Assembly: GCF_900457465.1 (NCBI RefSeq)
Contig: NZ_UAUU01000005.1
Coordinates: forward strand, 186,001-250,000
Direction: 5' to 3'
Origin: Sphingobacterium multivorum
Lineage (GTDB): Bacteria > Bacteroidota > Bacteroidia > Sphingobacteriales > Sphingobacteriaceae
DNA length: 64,000 nucleotides
Shown: piece by piece, positions 35,122 through 45,588 of the stretch
How positions within the stretch are numbered: position 1 is the first letter of the stretch
Layout: every line of letters begins with the position of its first letter
Position numbers and translations under genes: made by a program
The notes under the pieces: generated by a model
Told to the model about the DNA's origin: nothing
The model's input: only the letters and a program-made list of their open reading frames with translations
The model's database searches: none

Positions 35122-36984
35122 TTAAAACTTAAGCTCAAACACTTTAGTCTCGTAAGCGTCCAACTTCAAGCTATGGTCAACTGGATTGGTCTCTTGCTTT
35201 TGAATAATATCGAAATAGGACTTCACCTGGTTATTTCGTTCCTTAAAGCGATCGAGTTTAAGTTCCTTCGCGACATCATTGCAATTCATCACGACCATAA
35301 CAGTTTGCTTTTCGTTGTAACGGAAATAAACATATACGCCATCTTCGGGCACATATTGCATCGTTTTACCGGTTTGCAGAACGGTATGTTGTTTTCGGTA
35401 ATTGGCTAAGGTCTGCACATAACTCCACATATCCTGCTCGGCTTTCGTTCTTCCGTCAGCTGTAAATTTATTCGATTTGTCACCTATAAAACCACCCTGA
35501 AAGTCTTCCCTTAGCAAGCCGTCGGGATTAGAGAAATTCTTCATCAGAATTTCAGCTCCATAGTACAACTGTGGGATACCCCTTGTTGTCATAAGCCAAG
35601 CCATTGCCGATTTATATTTCTGCACGTTTTCGCCTACAACGGAGAAAAAACGATCCTTATCGTGGTTATCCAAAAAAAGCACATTTTGCTCTGGATGTGG
35701 ATATAGAAAATCTGAGGCCAGGGTCGAATATAATTTATTGGCTCCGGCAGTCCATTCTGTCTTTTGGTTGAGCGCATCACCTATGGCATAATTAAGCTGA
35801 AAATCGGTTACGCCCATCAGCTTGGAATCCACGTCCTGACCAACTCGTTTTCCGCCCAGAAAATAAGCCTGATTGGCAACCCCGTGTACCCATGTCTCCC
35901 CAAAAAAGGTAAACTTTGGATACTCCTGCAAAATGCGATCGGTCCATTTAGCCATAAAATCCAGATCATTGTACGGATAGGTATCTATTCGGAATCCGTC
36001 TATTGCTGCGGTCTCTATCCACCAGATATGGCTTTGGGTCAGGTAATTTTGAACGTATGGATTCTGTTCGTTCATATCGGGCATGGTGGGAACAAACCAA
36101 CCTTTGACCATTTTCTTTTTGTCATCTGCCGAGGCATAAGGATCAAAAACAGCCTGATCTTTGTAGGATGTCTGCGTATAGGAAGGCCATTCATTGAGCC
36201 AGTCTGCCATCGGTTTGTCTTTCACCGTCCAATGATAACTTCCAATATGATTGGGCACCACATCAAAAATCAATTTCATCTGACGCCGGTGGAGCTGTTC
36301 GCCTAATTGCACATAAGTGTCATTGCTGCCAAAGCGAGGGTCTATATGATATGTTTCGGTATTGGCATAACCGTGGTACGAGGCCTGTGGCATGTCATTG
36401 GTCAACACGGGAGTCAGCCACAAGGATGTAACACCAAGATCTTGCAGGTAATCCAGTTTCCCGATAATACCTTCCAAATCGCCACCATGACGCAAGTACA
36501 TTGAATCCCGGTTCAAGCTCATATCCAACATACCTTTCACTTGATCATTTGCCTTATTTCCATTGGCAAAACGATCAGGCATAATCAGATAGATCAAATC
36601 GGCACTGTTTACTCCTTGCGCTTTTACTTTTTGATCTCTTTGCTTCAACTCATAACGATAAGTCAGTTTTTTCTTTCCTTGACGAAAGGTAAAAGTTGAC
36701 CATCCCGGTTGGGCCGAAGCAGCCACCTTGACATCCAAAAACAGGTAATTGGGATTTTCCACCCGATTGATTTTTACCAATTCTATTCCTTTATCCTCCA
36801 CTTGCACCTCACTTTTCCCGATCTGGGGTCCATAGACAACAAGCTGCAGGGTTGGATTTTCAATTCCTACCCACCAGTTTAAAGGTTCTACACGTTGAAT
36901 GGATTGCCCCAATAAGGGGCTCCATCCAAGTACTGTTAGCGCCACGATTACTGTGGTAATATTTTTATTTATTTTAAACATCAT
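35122..36984 (-). CDS. GH13 alpha-amylase/neopullulanase (SusA-like), periplasmic
   Basis: A 620-residue glycoside hydrolase family 13 enzyme with a signal peptide (residues 1-27, ending LLGQS). An N-terminal beta-sandwich domain (VEPLNWWVGIENPTLQLVVYG) precedes the TIM barrel. GH13 conserved regions are FDVVPNHIGSYHW (I), IDGFRIDTYPYNDLDFM with the nucleophile Asp (II), FTFFGETWVHG with the acid/base Glu (III) and VLFLDNHDKDRFFSV (IV). Domain C follows, ending VFELKF. The layout matches neopullulanase/cyclomaltodextrinase proteins such as SusA, which degrade maltodextrins in the periplasm. It lies 3 bp downstream of the SusE-like gene. Confidence 0.94.
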   Translation of the reverse strand: MMFKINKNITTVIVALTVLGWSPLLGQSIQRVEPLNWWVGIENPTLQLVVYGPQIGKSEVQVEDKGIELVKINRVENPNYLFLDVKVAASAQPGWSTFTFRQGKKKLTYRYELKQRDQKVKAQGVNSADLIYLIMPDRFANGNKANDQVKGMLDMSLNRDSMYLRHGGDLEGIIGKLDYLQDLGVTSLWLTPVLTNDMPQASYHGYANTETYHIDPRFGSNDTYVQLGEQLHRRQMKLIFDVVPNHIGSYHWTVKDKPMADWLNEWPSYTQTSYKDQAVFDPYASADDKKKMVKGWFVPTMPDMNEQNPYVQNYLTQSHIWWIETAAIDGFRIDTYPYNDLDFMAKWTDRILQEYPKFTFFGETWVHGVANQAYFLGGKRVGQDVDSKLMGVTDFQLNYAIGDALNQKTEWTAGANKLYSTLASDFLYPHPEQNVLFLDNHDKDRFFSVVGENVQKYKSAMAWLMTTRGIPQLYYGAEILMKNFSNPDGLLREDFQGGFIGDKSNKFTADGRTKAEQDMWSYVQTLANYRKQHTVLQTGKTMQYVPEDGVYVYFRYNEKQTVMVVMNCNDVAKELKLDRFKERNNQVKSYFDIIQKQETNPVDHSLKLDAYETKVFELKF

Positions 36985-36987
36985 TTG

Positions 36988-38007
36988 CTATTTCTTTGTC
37001 AGCGTATAGGTATTTGCATTGAAATCCACGACAATAGCGTAGGTACCGGCACTGGCGACCGCGATATTGGCACCGCCAGCCGCTAAAGTTCCATTTGCCC
37101 CGCCAAAATTGGTTCCCCAATCGTGATTTTTACGGAATTTGATCTCTCCTGCCGTCAAGCTCACTGTGAGCTTCCATACCTGGTTGGCATTGTCAAACTT
37201 CATATCTGTATCGGCATCCCAACCTTTCGGTGTCGCGCTGCCAATAATGCCCCAGTTGTGATCTTTAAATGAAATGGTATTGGCAGTTGTGTTGACCTCG
37301 ATTTCCAGATTACCTGCACGCGGCGCTTTTATATTTCCACCGCCATTAAATGCGATTTTACCATCTGCAGTTTGTCCATAAGAATTCGCCCAATTGCGTT
37401 CAGTTGTAATCTTAAATTCTGAATTCACTTCCGGAAATAAGATAATGCCTGTATAGATACCGTTACTTGTTGGGGAAACTAACGACTCAGCTGTGGCTGG
37501 ATCCCATCCCTGATAAGCGCCTGGAACATACAGATAGCTGGTTGAAGCAAAGGGAACTGCTTTCAGGCTTGCCAAAGCTGAAAACACGACCGTAATTTTA
37601 GCATTGATACTTGACTTCAGCCGTACATCAAAGTCAGAAGCCGTTCCTGTCGGAACACCAAGAGAAAGTAAGTAGCTATTCAATTCATAACCCGTAAAAC
37701 CAACTGTTGTCCGACCACTCGGAATAACAACTTCTTTTACTGTTTTAAAATTGTCTCCCTTAAGTCCAAACTGGAGTACGTTGGTTACTGCCGCCTGAAA
37801 ACCAAAGTCAGGCTGAATCATAGTTAAGTGCAGTACCGTGTCCTTTGCATTATCTTTAGACAGGGTTACATTATTTTTATCAAGGCTTAAAGTCGCTGGC
37901 TTTATACCTTCATCACTAGCCAATATGGCCCGCGTTTCGTCTTTTTTACAACTTTGGAATAGCGCTATAAACAGCAGCATGATTCCGATATAGTGTCTAG
38001 TTTTCAT
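36988..38007 (-). CDS. susE: SusE/SusF-family starch-binding outer-membrane lipoprotein
   Basis: A 339-residue surface lipoprotein (LLFIALFQSCKKD, lipobox Cys near residue 20). The N-terminal SusE domain (ATLSLDKNNVTLSKDNAKDT) is followed by an immunoglobulin-like part and two carbohydrate-binding modules. Typical repeats are YVPGAYQGWDPATAESL and WGTNFGGANGTLAAGGANI, with the aromatic patches that bind alpha-glucan. These proteins increase surface capture of maltodextrin for SusC/SusD. It is between susD (upstream, 214 bp) and the periplasmic GH13 gene. The symbol is by operon position and domain type. Confidence 0.88.
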   Translation of the reverse strand: MKTRHYIGIMLLFIALFQSCKKDETRAILASDEGIKPATLSLDKNNVTLSKDNAKDTVLHLTMIQPDFGFQAAVTNVLQFGLKGDNFKTVKEVVIPSGRTTVGFTGYELNSYLLSLGVPTGTASDFDVRLKSSINAKITVVFSALASLKAVPFASTSYLYVPGAYQGWDPATAESLVSPTSNGIYTGIILFPEVNSEFKITTERNWANSYGQTADGKIAFNGGGNIKAPRAGNLEIEVNTTANTISFKDHNWGIIGSATPKGWDADTDMKFDNANQVWKLTVSLTAGEIKFRKNHDWGTNFGGANGTLAAGGANIAVASAGTYAIVVDFNANTYTLTKK

Positions 38008-38221
38008 CTGTTTTATTTTGTTTTCAATAGCTGATGAACGCTCAGGGCAAATATTTACCGTCCTGTGCGCCGATCAATATGCATTGCTCGGTTTCATCTG
38101 TCAACAATTTTCTTAGTACAGGTATGGCCACATCGATCAGAAGAAGCTTACCGCATCCAAACTCAATCAGGAGTTGTAGATTCGTCTTTCATTGGAATAA
38201 ATTCTCCTTTTCCGATGCTGA

Positions 38222-39817
38222 TTAATTATAGCCGGGATTCTGTACAAGATTGGAGTTCGCGATTATATCTGAAGCCGGAAGCGGGAACAGTGTTCTATAA
38301 GCTGGCACAGCTTGACCGGCTAACACACCTCCTTTAAAAGGCCAGAGGTAATTATCGCTCGTAAATTTGCCGTAACGAATTAAATCCGAACGTCTAAACC
38401 CTTCCCAATACAGCTCTTTCACACGCTCGTTGAGTACATCGTCTAGCGAGAGGTTTGCCAAATTCCCACTGTTGTTGCCATAGGCACGCACACGCAACTT
38501 GTTGACGTAATCCAATGCTTTAGCCACGTTACCACCGGAGCCACCCCGTAAAGTTGCTTCGGCGTAAATCAGGTTCATCTCTGCCAATCGAATTAATGGA
38601 AAGTCCACCGATGCTACAAAACCTTCAGCTGCTGGAGGAGCAGTTTTTCCGTCTTTGTTCACATTCCGGAATTTAGTAACTGCCAACCCCTGCTTATAGA
38701 CAGCGATATCTTCTATTTTTACGCTTGTATTTAAGTGAAACATTGCCCTTTTGTCCGTTGCTCCGGAGTAGTCACCGAAAATGGTTGCGATATTGTCACG
38801 CGTCCGATTTCCGGCCCAACCGCCGCCAGGCACACCAAAAGAAGTGGGATTCATGGTCGCGTCGATAGCTGCATTGATCAGATAAGTCGTTCCCCCCTTG
38901 CTCTGTGTTTTGGTTCCATCGTAAGGCAGATAAAAAATAAATTCGGGGTTGTTCACATCATTATCTGCATAGAAAAGCTCCCGGTAATTTGTCCCCAAGC
39001 TATAGCCCGAGTTCAATACCTTTTCTGAATACGTGATGGCTTCGGTATATTTCTTATTACCGGCCCCAAGGTAGACTTCAGCGTTGAGGTATAAACGAGC
39101 CAATAGCCCCCATGCCGCTACTTGGTCCACACGACCATAAACATTCTGTTTGGCACCTTTGAGCTGACCAGCAACCTCCAGCAGTTCTTTCTCCACATAC
39201 GCGAAAAGCTCAGGTCGTTTGATCTGTGGCGGTGATACTTTGCCTACTGAATTTTCTTCGGTTACAAAAGGTGGATTTCCGAATAGATCAAGTAGAACCC
39301 AATAGTTGTAAGCACGTAAGAATCTTGCTTCGGCACGATAATAAGCGATCTCTTTTTTGTCGGCATCTGAAATACCGCGTTCGGCCAATTTAGCATCCGT
39401 GCTCTCTCTTAAAAATTCATTGACAAGGGTAGCACTGTAGACACAACGCGTGTAAAGACCGCGGAGCATGGGATTGCTATCGTCAAAATTGAGGTAATCC
39501 AAACCACTAATTCCCGGGTCATTAAGCCAGGCGCAAGCAGCTTCATCGGTAGTAAGTTCTTGCGCATTCCAAAAAAGACGTAAAAAATCCGATGTTCCCG
39601 CATCTAAACCACCTAAGTCCGTATTATTCGGCCCCGATGTGCTCGTTAAAGTCAATGATCCATACAACCTTGCAAATGATGAGGTATAACCTTTAAAATC
39701 TTTATAAGCAATATCTGCGGTGACATCATTAGTAGGCTTTAAATCCAAATCCTTGTGGCAGCTGCTCAATGCGATGGCGAGCAGGCAAGCGCCTATATAT
39801 TTATTTAATTTTTTCAT
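38222..39817 (-). CDS. susD: SusD-family starch-binding outer-membrane lipoprotein
   Basis: A 531-residue surface lipoprotein. Lipobox LAIALSSCHKDLDLKPTNDV has Cys near residue 20. The SusD helices are seen in IAYYRAEARFLRAYNYWVLLD, and the repeated TPR part has AAWGLLARLYLNAEVYLGAG. The C-terminus carries IRLAEMNLIYAEATLRGG, VKELYWEGFRRSDLIRYGKF and PLPASDIIANSNLVQNPGYN. It binds maltooligosaccharides at the mouth of the SusC channel. It starts 11 bp after the SusC stop and precedes the SusE-like gene. Confidence 0.95.
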   Translation of the reverse strand: MKKLNKYIGACLLAIALSSCHKDLDLKPTNDVTADIAYKDFKGYTSSFARLYGSLTLTSTSGPNNTDLGGLDAGTSDFLRLFWNAQELTTDEAACAWLNDPGISGLDYLNFDDSNPMLRGLYTRCVYSATLVNEFLRESTDAKLAERGISDADKKEIAYYRAEARFLRAYNYWVLLDLFGNPPFVTEENSVGKVSPPQIKRPELFAYVEKELLEVAGQLKGAKQNVYGRVDQVAAWGLLARLYLNAEVYLGAGNKKYTEAITYSEKVLNSGYSLGTNYRELFYADNDVNNPEFIFYLPYDGTKTQSKGGTTYLINAAIDATMNPTSFGVPGGGWAGNRTRDNIATIFGDYSGATDKRAMFHLNTSVKIEDIAVYKQGLAVTKFRNVNKDGKTAPPAAEGFVASVDFPLIRLAEMNLIYAEATLRGGSGGNVAKALDYVNKLRVRAYGNNSGNLANLSLDDVLNERVKELYWEGFRRSDLIRYGKFTSDNYLWPFKGGVLAGQAVPAYRTLFPLPASDIIANSNLVQNPGYN

Positions 39818-39828
39818 TGTTATATCAT

Positions 39829-42798
39829 TTAAAAACTCACATTTACACCCAATACATAAGTTCTTGGTCTTGGATAGAAACGGTCGTCTATACCATTGGA
39901 TATTTCTGGATCAACTCCTTTGTACTTGGTGATGGTAAATACATTTTGTACAGTGGCAGAAATAGACATCGAAGCTTTGCTGTTCCGAATAAATTTTCCG
40001 AGGTTATAACTCAGATTGACATTATCCATTTTCAAGAATGACGCATTTTTGATGTAATAGTCGCTTCGTAACTGCTTGAGTAGAAAATTGGTATTCAAAA
40101 AATCCACCGGGGCATTGTTGATCACCAAAACCGCCTGATCGTTGATGTTCGCGCCACTGCCTAGGTTGGATGAAACATTGTCGTACACATAATTATCCAA
40201 ACTTGCGCGCAATACGGTGCTTGCCGACCATTTTTTGTAACTGTATGCCGCCGTAAAACCCAAAAGGTATTTCGGTAAAGGTGATTTGTATAGGTAACGG
40301 TCGTTATCGCTGATCACGCCGTCGCCATTGCGGTCAACATAGACCCCTTCTACAGGATGCCCCTGTTCATCATATACCTGCTGGAACACATTGAAACTAT
40401 TGGGCATGAAATTCACCTTATGTGCCTGGATATTCCCCCCTGTTCCACCACGAATACTACCGGTCTCCACGATAAAGTTTGGATCATCGCTCTGCGTCAG
40501 GTTGGTCACTTTGCTTCTATTATAAGTCACATTGAAACCAAGATCCAACGACGAATTTTCTGTTTTTACCGGAACGTAATGCAGGTTAAACTCCAGACCC
40601 TGATTCTCCATATTACCGACATTCGTCAACAAAAAGTTGCTAAAGTTTGATCCTACAGGAACTGGAATGGTACTGAGCAGGTCCTTGGTCTTTTTCGAAT
40701 AGTAGTCTATGCTACCATAGAATAGATTGTTAGCGAAACCAAAATCAACTCCAGCATTGTAGGTCGTTGTACTCTCCCAGCGGATATCTTGATCGTAGGC
40801 GACCGGCGAATTCAGGTAATAATACTCATTACCAAATCGATACATGGATTCATTACCACTGATGGTGTAATTAGGCAAATAAGAATAGTTGGCAATACCG
40901 TCTTGCTGACCGGTCTTTCCATAACTTAAACGAAGTTTCAACTCCGAAACCGCAGCTATTTCTTTTAAAAAGCCTTCATTTTTCGCGCGCCAGGTAAAAC
41001 CGACAGAAGGGAAATATCCCCAGCGGTTATCCGGGCTAAAACGGGAAGAACCATCTGTACGCAAGGTTCCAGAAAGGACATAACGGTTGTCGTAGGTATA
41101 GATCAAACGTCCGTAATAGGAAATCAACAGGTTTTCGGGTTTATCAAAAGGTCGCGTTGGTTCATTTAAGATCTTATCACCTTCGGCATTTGTACGGTTA
41201 AAATTGTATACTTTACTACTATTTTTATAGTAACCATAGCCTAGTGTCGCGTCTATCGTACTTTTGATCGTAGGTAATTCTTTATCATACTTTAGATAAA
41301 ACTCGAGTGTTTTATTGTTGATATCGGTTTTATATTGCGTTCTTTCACCACCTTCATTGAAATTACGTGCAGCAATAGCCGGCGTAAATGTATTCCCTTT
41401 TGAACGCGCCAGATCGTAGCCGACGTTTAAGTTGGCGTGTAACTCGGGAAGGAAATGGAAACTATAATCCACTTTTGCATTTCCAATGCTTCTGAAAACA
41501 TCGCCATTATCTTTGCGCAGATCCAATAAGGCCAAAGGATTTCGAGGTGCATTTGGATTGGGTTTCCCGCCCTGAACCCACTCATAATATCCGCCAAAAC
41601 TATCCTTATCATCGACATAAACAGGTTGGGTGGGATCGAACTGAATCGCTGACCCGATCGCATCTTGCGTAGCAAATTTCGATTTCGACCAGGTACCACG
41701 TACATTCACATCCAGCGAAAGGTGATTGTCCAGAAATTTCGGTGTCAAGGCCAATGCCGCGGTGGTCCGTTTTAAGTTATCATTTTTCAGCACACCGTCC
41801 TGATTCATATAACCAGCAGAAATACGGTAAGGCATATTGCCAGCTCTGGAAGCAATGTTAACATTATTGTCCGTAGTAAAGGCATTGCCATAAATCACAT
41901 CCTGCCAATCGGTATTTGCTGTTCCCAACAATTTTTTCATGGCATCACTGCCATTGGTATTGACATAATCGCGGATTTGATCCGCGTTAAGCAGTTTTAC
42001 TTTATTGGCCACAGTCGCCAAGGAGTTCTGTGTAGAGAAGTTGATCTGTGTTCCTGAGCGGCTGCCTTTTTTGGTGGTGATTAAGATGACACCATTCGAT
42101 GCACGCGATCCATAAATTGCCGTTGCATTGGCATCTTTCAAGATGGTAAATGTCTCGATATCATTTGGGTTAATCAAACTTAATGGATTCGCTACGCCGG
42201 ATACCGAGCCACCAGCCAAAGGAATCCCATCCACGACGATCAATGGATCGTTACTGGCATTCAGTGAAGCGCCGGAACGGATCCGGATTGTACTTCCTGC
42301 GCCTGGCTGCCCCCCACTTGTTGTAATCTGTACGCCCGGAACTTTCCCCATAATGAGTTGCTCGGGAGAGGAGATCTGTCCTTTTTGAAAATCCTTAGAA
42401 CTCACCGTGCTGATTGACCCCGTCAGGTCACTTTTCTTTTGTGTACCATAACCAATCACAACAACCTCATCCAGCGCACTCGTATTGGATTTAAGGTAGA
42501 GGTTTAACGGATTCTGCCCATCACTGATTTGGATTAAGGTGTCCAGGCTCGCGTATCCGACCATGCTGACTCGCAGGCGTAATTTCCCCGTTTGTAGTCT
42601 ATCCAAGCTAAAATCCCCATTCGCATTGGTAGACAGTGATTTTTGAATATCCTCGAAGCGCAGTGTAGCACCGACCAAGGAACTCCCCTTCTGGTCCATT
42701 ACTCGCCCCTTTAGCGTTGCCTGTTGGGCAAATGCCGAAGCACTTACGCCGAGTAGCATGCTCAGAGCCCAAAATGGACGTGATAGCTGTTTGTTCAT
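39829..42798 (-). CDS. susC: SusC-family TonB-dependent maltodextrin transporter
   Basis: A 989-residue outer-membrane transporter of full length. The signal peptide ends SAFAQQ. The carboxypeptidase-regulatory-like domain (KGRVMDQKGSSLVGATL) is followed by ALDEVVVIGYGTQKKSDLTGS, the plug (SSPEQLIMGKVPGVQITTSG, ANATAIYGSRASNGVILITT) and the barrel, ending PRPRTYVLGVNVSF. No STN domain is present, in keeping with control by LacI rather than FecR. It lies 11 bp upstream of susD and 11 bp downstream of the GH13 lipoprotein gene. Confidence 0.95.
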   Translation of the reverse strand: MNKQLSRPFWALSMLLGVSASAFAQQATLKGRVMDQKGSSLVGATLRFEDIQKSLSTNANGDFSLDRLQTGKLRLRVSMVGYASLDTLIQISDGQNPLNLYLKSNTSALDEVVVIGYGTQKKSDLTGSISTVSSKDFQKGQISSPEQLIMGKVPGVQITTSGGQPGAGSTIRIRSGASLNASNDPLIVVDGIPLAGGSVSGVANPLSLINPNDIETFTILKDANATAIYGSRASNGVILITTKKGSRSGTQINFSTQNSLATVANKVKLLNADQIRDYVNTNGSDAMKKLLGTANTDWQDVIYGNAFTTDNNVNIASRAGNMPYRISAGYMNQDGVLKNDNLKRTTAALALTPKFLDNHLSLDVNVRGTWSKSKFATQDAIGSAIQFDPTQPVYVDDKDSFGGYYEWVQGGKPNPNAPRNPLALLDLRKDNGDVFRSIGNAKVDYSFHFLPELHANLNVGYDLARSKGNTFTPAIAARNFNEGGERTQYKTDINNKTLEFYLKYDKELPTIKSTIDATLGYGYYKNSSKVYNFNRTNAEGDKILNEPTRPFDKPENLLISYYGRLIYTYDNRYVLSGTLRTDGSSRFSPDNRWGYFPSVGFTWRAKNEGFLKEIAAVSELKLRLSYGKTGQQDGIANYSYLPNYTISGNESMYRFGNEYYYLNSPVAYDQDIRWESTTTYNAGVDFGFANNLFYGSIDYYSKKTKDLLSTIPVPVGSNFSNFLLTNVGNMENQGLEFNLHYVPVKTENSSLDLGFNVTYNRSKVTNLTQSDDPNFIVETGSIRGGTGGNIQAHKVNFMPNSFNVFQQVYDEQGHPVEGVYVDRNGDGVISDNDRYLYKSPLPKYLLGFTAAYSYKKWSASTVLRASLDNYVYDNVSSNLGSGANINDQAVLVINNAPVDFLNTNFLLKQLRSDYYIKNASFLKMDNVNLSYNLGKFIRNSKASMSISATVQNVFTITKYKGVDPEISNGIDDRFYPRPRTYVLGVNVSF

Positions 42799-42809
42799 AA
42801 AATAACTGT

Positions 42810-45393
42810 TTATTTATTTAGTTTTGTTTTGCTTATCAATTGGTATTGTCCAGGCAAAAGGCTCAATTTTGACTGACTGAGCCAGTTGAGCTCTTTTCCC
42901 GTAAAATTGTCCACCCACTGTCCCTGCAGTGCTTGTGGCAATGTAAATTCCACACTTTCTACTCCAAAATTGCCAAGTACCCCTATTTGTTGTCCATCCT
43001 TTTCCAGCACGAAATATTTAACGGCATCTTTCATAGCCGATGTAACAATCGTCCCGTTTTGGAAAATGCTATTTTTGGTTTTGAAACGGGTGAGTTTCGC
43101 ATAGGTCTCAAAGAGTTTTTTACGATCATCTTGCTGCAGATAACTCCATAATAATGGTTTTTCACCTGTCCGTCCATTTTCATCGATAGACACATCATAG
43201 CCATATTCACCAAACTGCCAGATCATCTTAGGTCCAGGCGAAGTCAATAAAAATACCGCCGCTTGTTCCAAGCGTTTTAATGCTGTACCGAGATTCTTGA
43301 TATTATAGTTACCGGATGAATTTCCATAATTGAGGCACTTGAACAAGAGTCTCTGTTCGTCGTGACTTTCCATATAGGACACAAAAGAAGGTTGCACCAT
43401 CCCATGATTTGAGGCAAACAAACGACCGAGATCCGAGCCATTATTGGCATTCCATCCCATCGCCGCTTCGTTGAAGACATGATTCATATTATTCCAGAGC
43501 AACATACCCGATTGCGCCAGCTCCATTTCTTCCTGATCACCGCCAAGATGCTCGAGAATGATATAACAAGAAGGATCTATACTCCGAATATGCTGCTGGT
43601 ATTGCTTTAAGATCGCCACACGGGAAGCATCATAGGCATTCCAAGCGCTTAAATCACTTTCTGAAGTGCCTGAATTTTTCTGGGTAAAACCTTTAGACAA
43701 GTCAAAGCGGAAGCCATCGATCTTGTATTCTTGCATCCAATAGGTCAAGACATCTTTAACAAAAGTCTGTGTATAACTACTTTCGTGGTTAAAGTCGAAT
43801 CCAACATTAAACGGATGCTTGGCAACCGTATTGAACCAAGGACTATTGCCAGCGACGTTGCCCTGCTCCATATAAAGCTGTACAAGCGGCGACTGACCAA
43901 ATGCGTGATTAAAAACAACGTCCAAAATCACGGCAATACCATTTTCGTGACAGGCATCGACATAGGCTTTCAGGTCATTTTTCAAGCCGTAATATTTATC
44001 CAATGCCCGGTGGAATGAAGGATTGTATCCCCAAGTCGAATTCCCTTCCGATTCCTGTACAGGCATTAGCTCAACGGCATTTACACCCAGCCTTTTTAAA
44101 TAAGACAAAGAATCCTTGAGTGTAGTATATTGATGCTGTTTGACAAAATCGCGGACCAACAGTTCATAGATCACCAAATCACCTTGAGCAGGTCTATTAA
44201 AAGCAGTTGTTTTCCAGGTATAAGCCTTTGTGGAAAGATCCAATACGCCGACAATACCATGCGCAGCTGCGGGATAAGCGGGTACAGCCGCTGCTGTAAG
44301 CCCAAGTGCAGCATCATTCTGCGGATCAAGAATCAGTTCAGCATAGGGATCAGCGATAGCCAATTGGCCATCCACCAAAAACTGATAAGTCTGTTTTTGG
44401 AGAAATCCAGATTCGATACCGTTACCCACCAGGTTTTGCCATCTGGAGTCTGGCTCATCGCATAGGCTGGTAATGCTTTATAGTTGTTAAAACCACCTAA
44501 CAGATATACACTTTTTTTCAGTGGTGCTGTGAGCGCAAAACTGACCTCCCCTTTTTCCCTGTTTATGGTTGTTCCGTTTGGATTGATACCTATCGGAGGG
44601 CAGCAATGGTAGCTTTTGATTCTACAAATAGCTCCACTTTACTGGAATATACCTTGCCATCAGCTTCCAAGCGGGCTTCGAGCTCATGAAGGCCGTTGCT
44701 TTGTAGACTAACAGATTTTTCTAAAGACAGTGCAGCAGAAGATTCAGCCAGCAATATACCATTGTCCCAGACACTGATTTTTCCGGACTGCGTTGCCTGT
44801 AATTTTAGCTTCAGGTTATCGCCAACGGTGTACATCTGCTCAGTGGTCATTGGATCTGTGGGTTGCAGCGTAGGCGACACAAAACGAATTGCTTGCATGT
44901 TACTCGCCACGAAAGGCAGAAATAAATCTGAATTATTTTTATTTCGTTGGACGAGCGATCCATCACCATTGCGCACTAAAAGTGCCAACTGACCAAATTC
45001 CAAAGCATTTGACAGATTAAAGAATGTGGAAGGCGTAAATGTAAATGTATATAAACCAGCAGAAACAAATTTAAGTTTATAAGCGTTGTCATTCTTTGAC
45101 CAGTCTGTCGCTACATGCTGCCAGCTCCCCTCATGGACAGGAATCAACCCCGCGTGTAGATACAGGTCGGCGGTGCTACCTTTTAACGCTGCATTTCCTT
45201 TCGAAAGATCAAATTGCAAGGTGATTTCCTTATCCCAAAAGATAAATGGAGCAGAAAGATTCACCAAACCAGTCCCCTGCTGTTCAATAACAGGTGGTTG
45301 CTCGATATCCACGATATCTTTCTTATTTGCACATGATGATAATAGGACAATCACCCAGAGATACCCTATTAAACGAGAGATATGCTTCCCCAT
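42810..45393 (-). pseudogene. GH13 alpha-amylase-family lipoprotein, two frameshifts
   Basis: The N-terminal part (45393-44590) is a lipoprotein (VIVLLSSCANKKDIVDIEQP) with two beta-sandwich domains. A one-base shift near 44594 joins it to a stretch that reads GGFNNYKALPAYAMSQTPDG. A second shift in an A/T run near 44394-44398 leads to the GH13 barrel (44429-42810). Catalytic regions there are ILDVVFNHAFGQSPLV, KIDGFRFDLSKGFTQ (nucleophile Asp), SCYIILEHLGGDQEE (acid/base Glu) and YMESHDEQRLLFKC. Restored, the protein would be about 860 residues, a surface alpha-glucan hydrolase comparable in role to SusG. It is the first gene of the operon, so polarity would matter if the shifts were real. 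Confidence 0.82.
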
Positions 45394-45424
45394 CGATAAT
45401 TAGCTTTACTTGGAATCTGAAATT

Positions 45425-45437
45425 GGGAACGTTCCCG
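45425..45437. promoter_or_regulatory. LacI-type operator candidate 1
   Basis: GGGAACGTTCCC is a perfect 12-bp palindrome with CG-rich ends and a central CG, typical of LacI-family sites. It is 31 bp upstream of the operon's first ATG. Confidence 0.75.
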
Positions 45438-45450
45438 AAATCAAGGTAAA

Positions 45451-45472
45451 AAGAAATCGCCTGTTGCGATTT
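45451..45472. other. 5'-leader hairpin in maltodextrin operon
   Basis: AAATCGC pairs with GCGATTT around a five-base loop, between the two LacI sites. It could be a leader structure. Confidence 0.35.
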
Positions 45473-45522
45473 GCTGGATTTCCCTATCCAATATTTTATA
45501 CAAATTGATTATTTAAATACTC

Positions 45523-45538
45523 TCGGGAATGTTCCCGA
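45523..45538. promoter_or_regulatory. LacI-type operator candidate 2
   Basis: TCGGGAATGTTCCCGA repeats the first site with one central change. It is centred 100 bp from it, suitable for repression by looping. Confidence 0.75.
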
Positions 45539-45588
45539 AAGTAATCAAAGCTAAATAATGGGATTACAAAAAACAAATATTTTTTTTC

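Noticed and set aside
35764..36306. 180-residue + strand frame
   Set aside because: Antisense to the periplasmic GH13 enzyme with its catalytic motifs on the minus strand.
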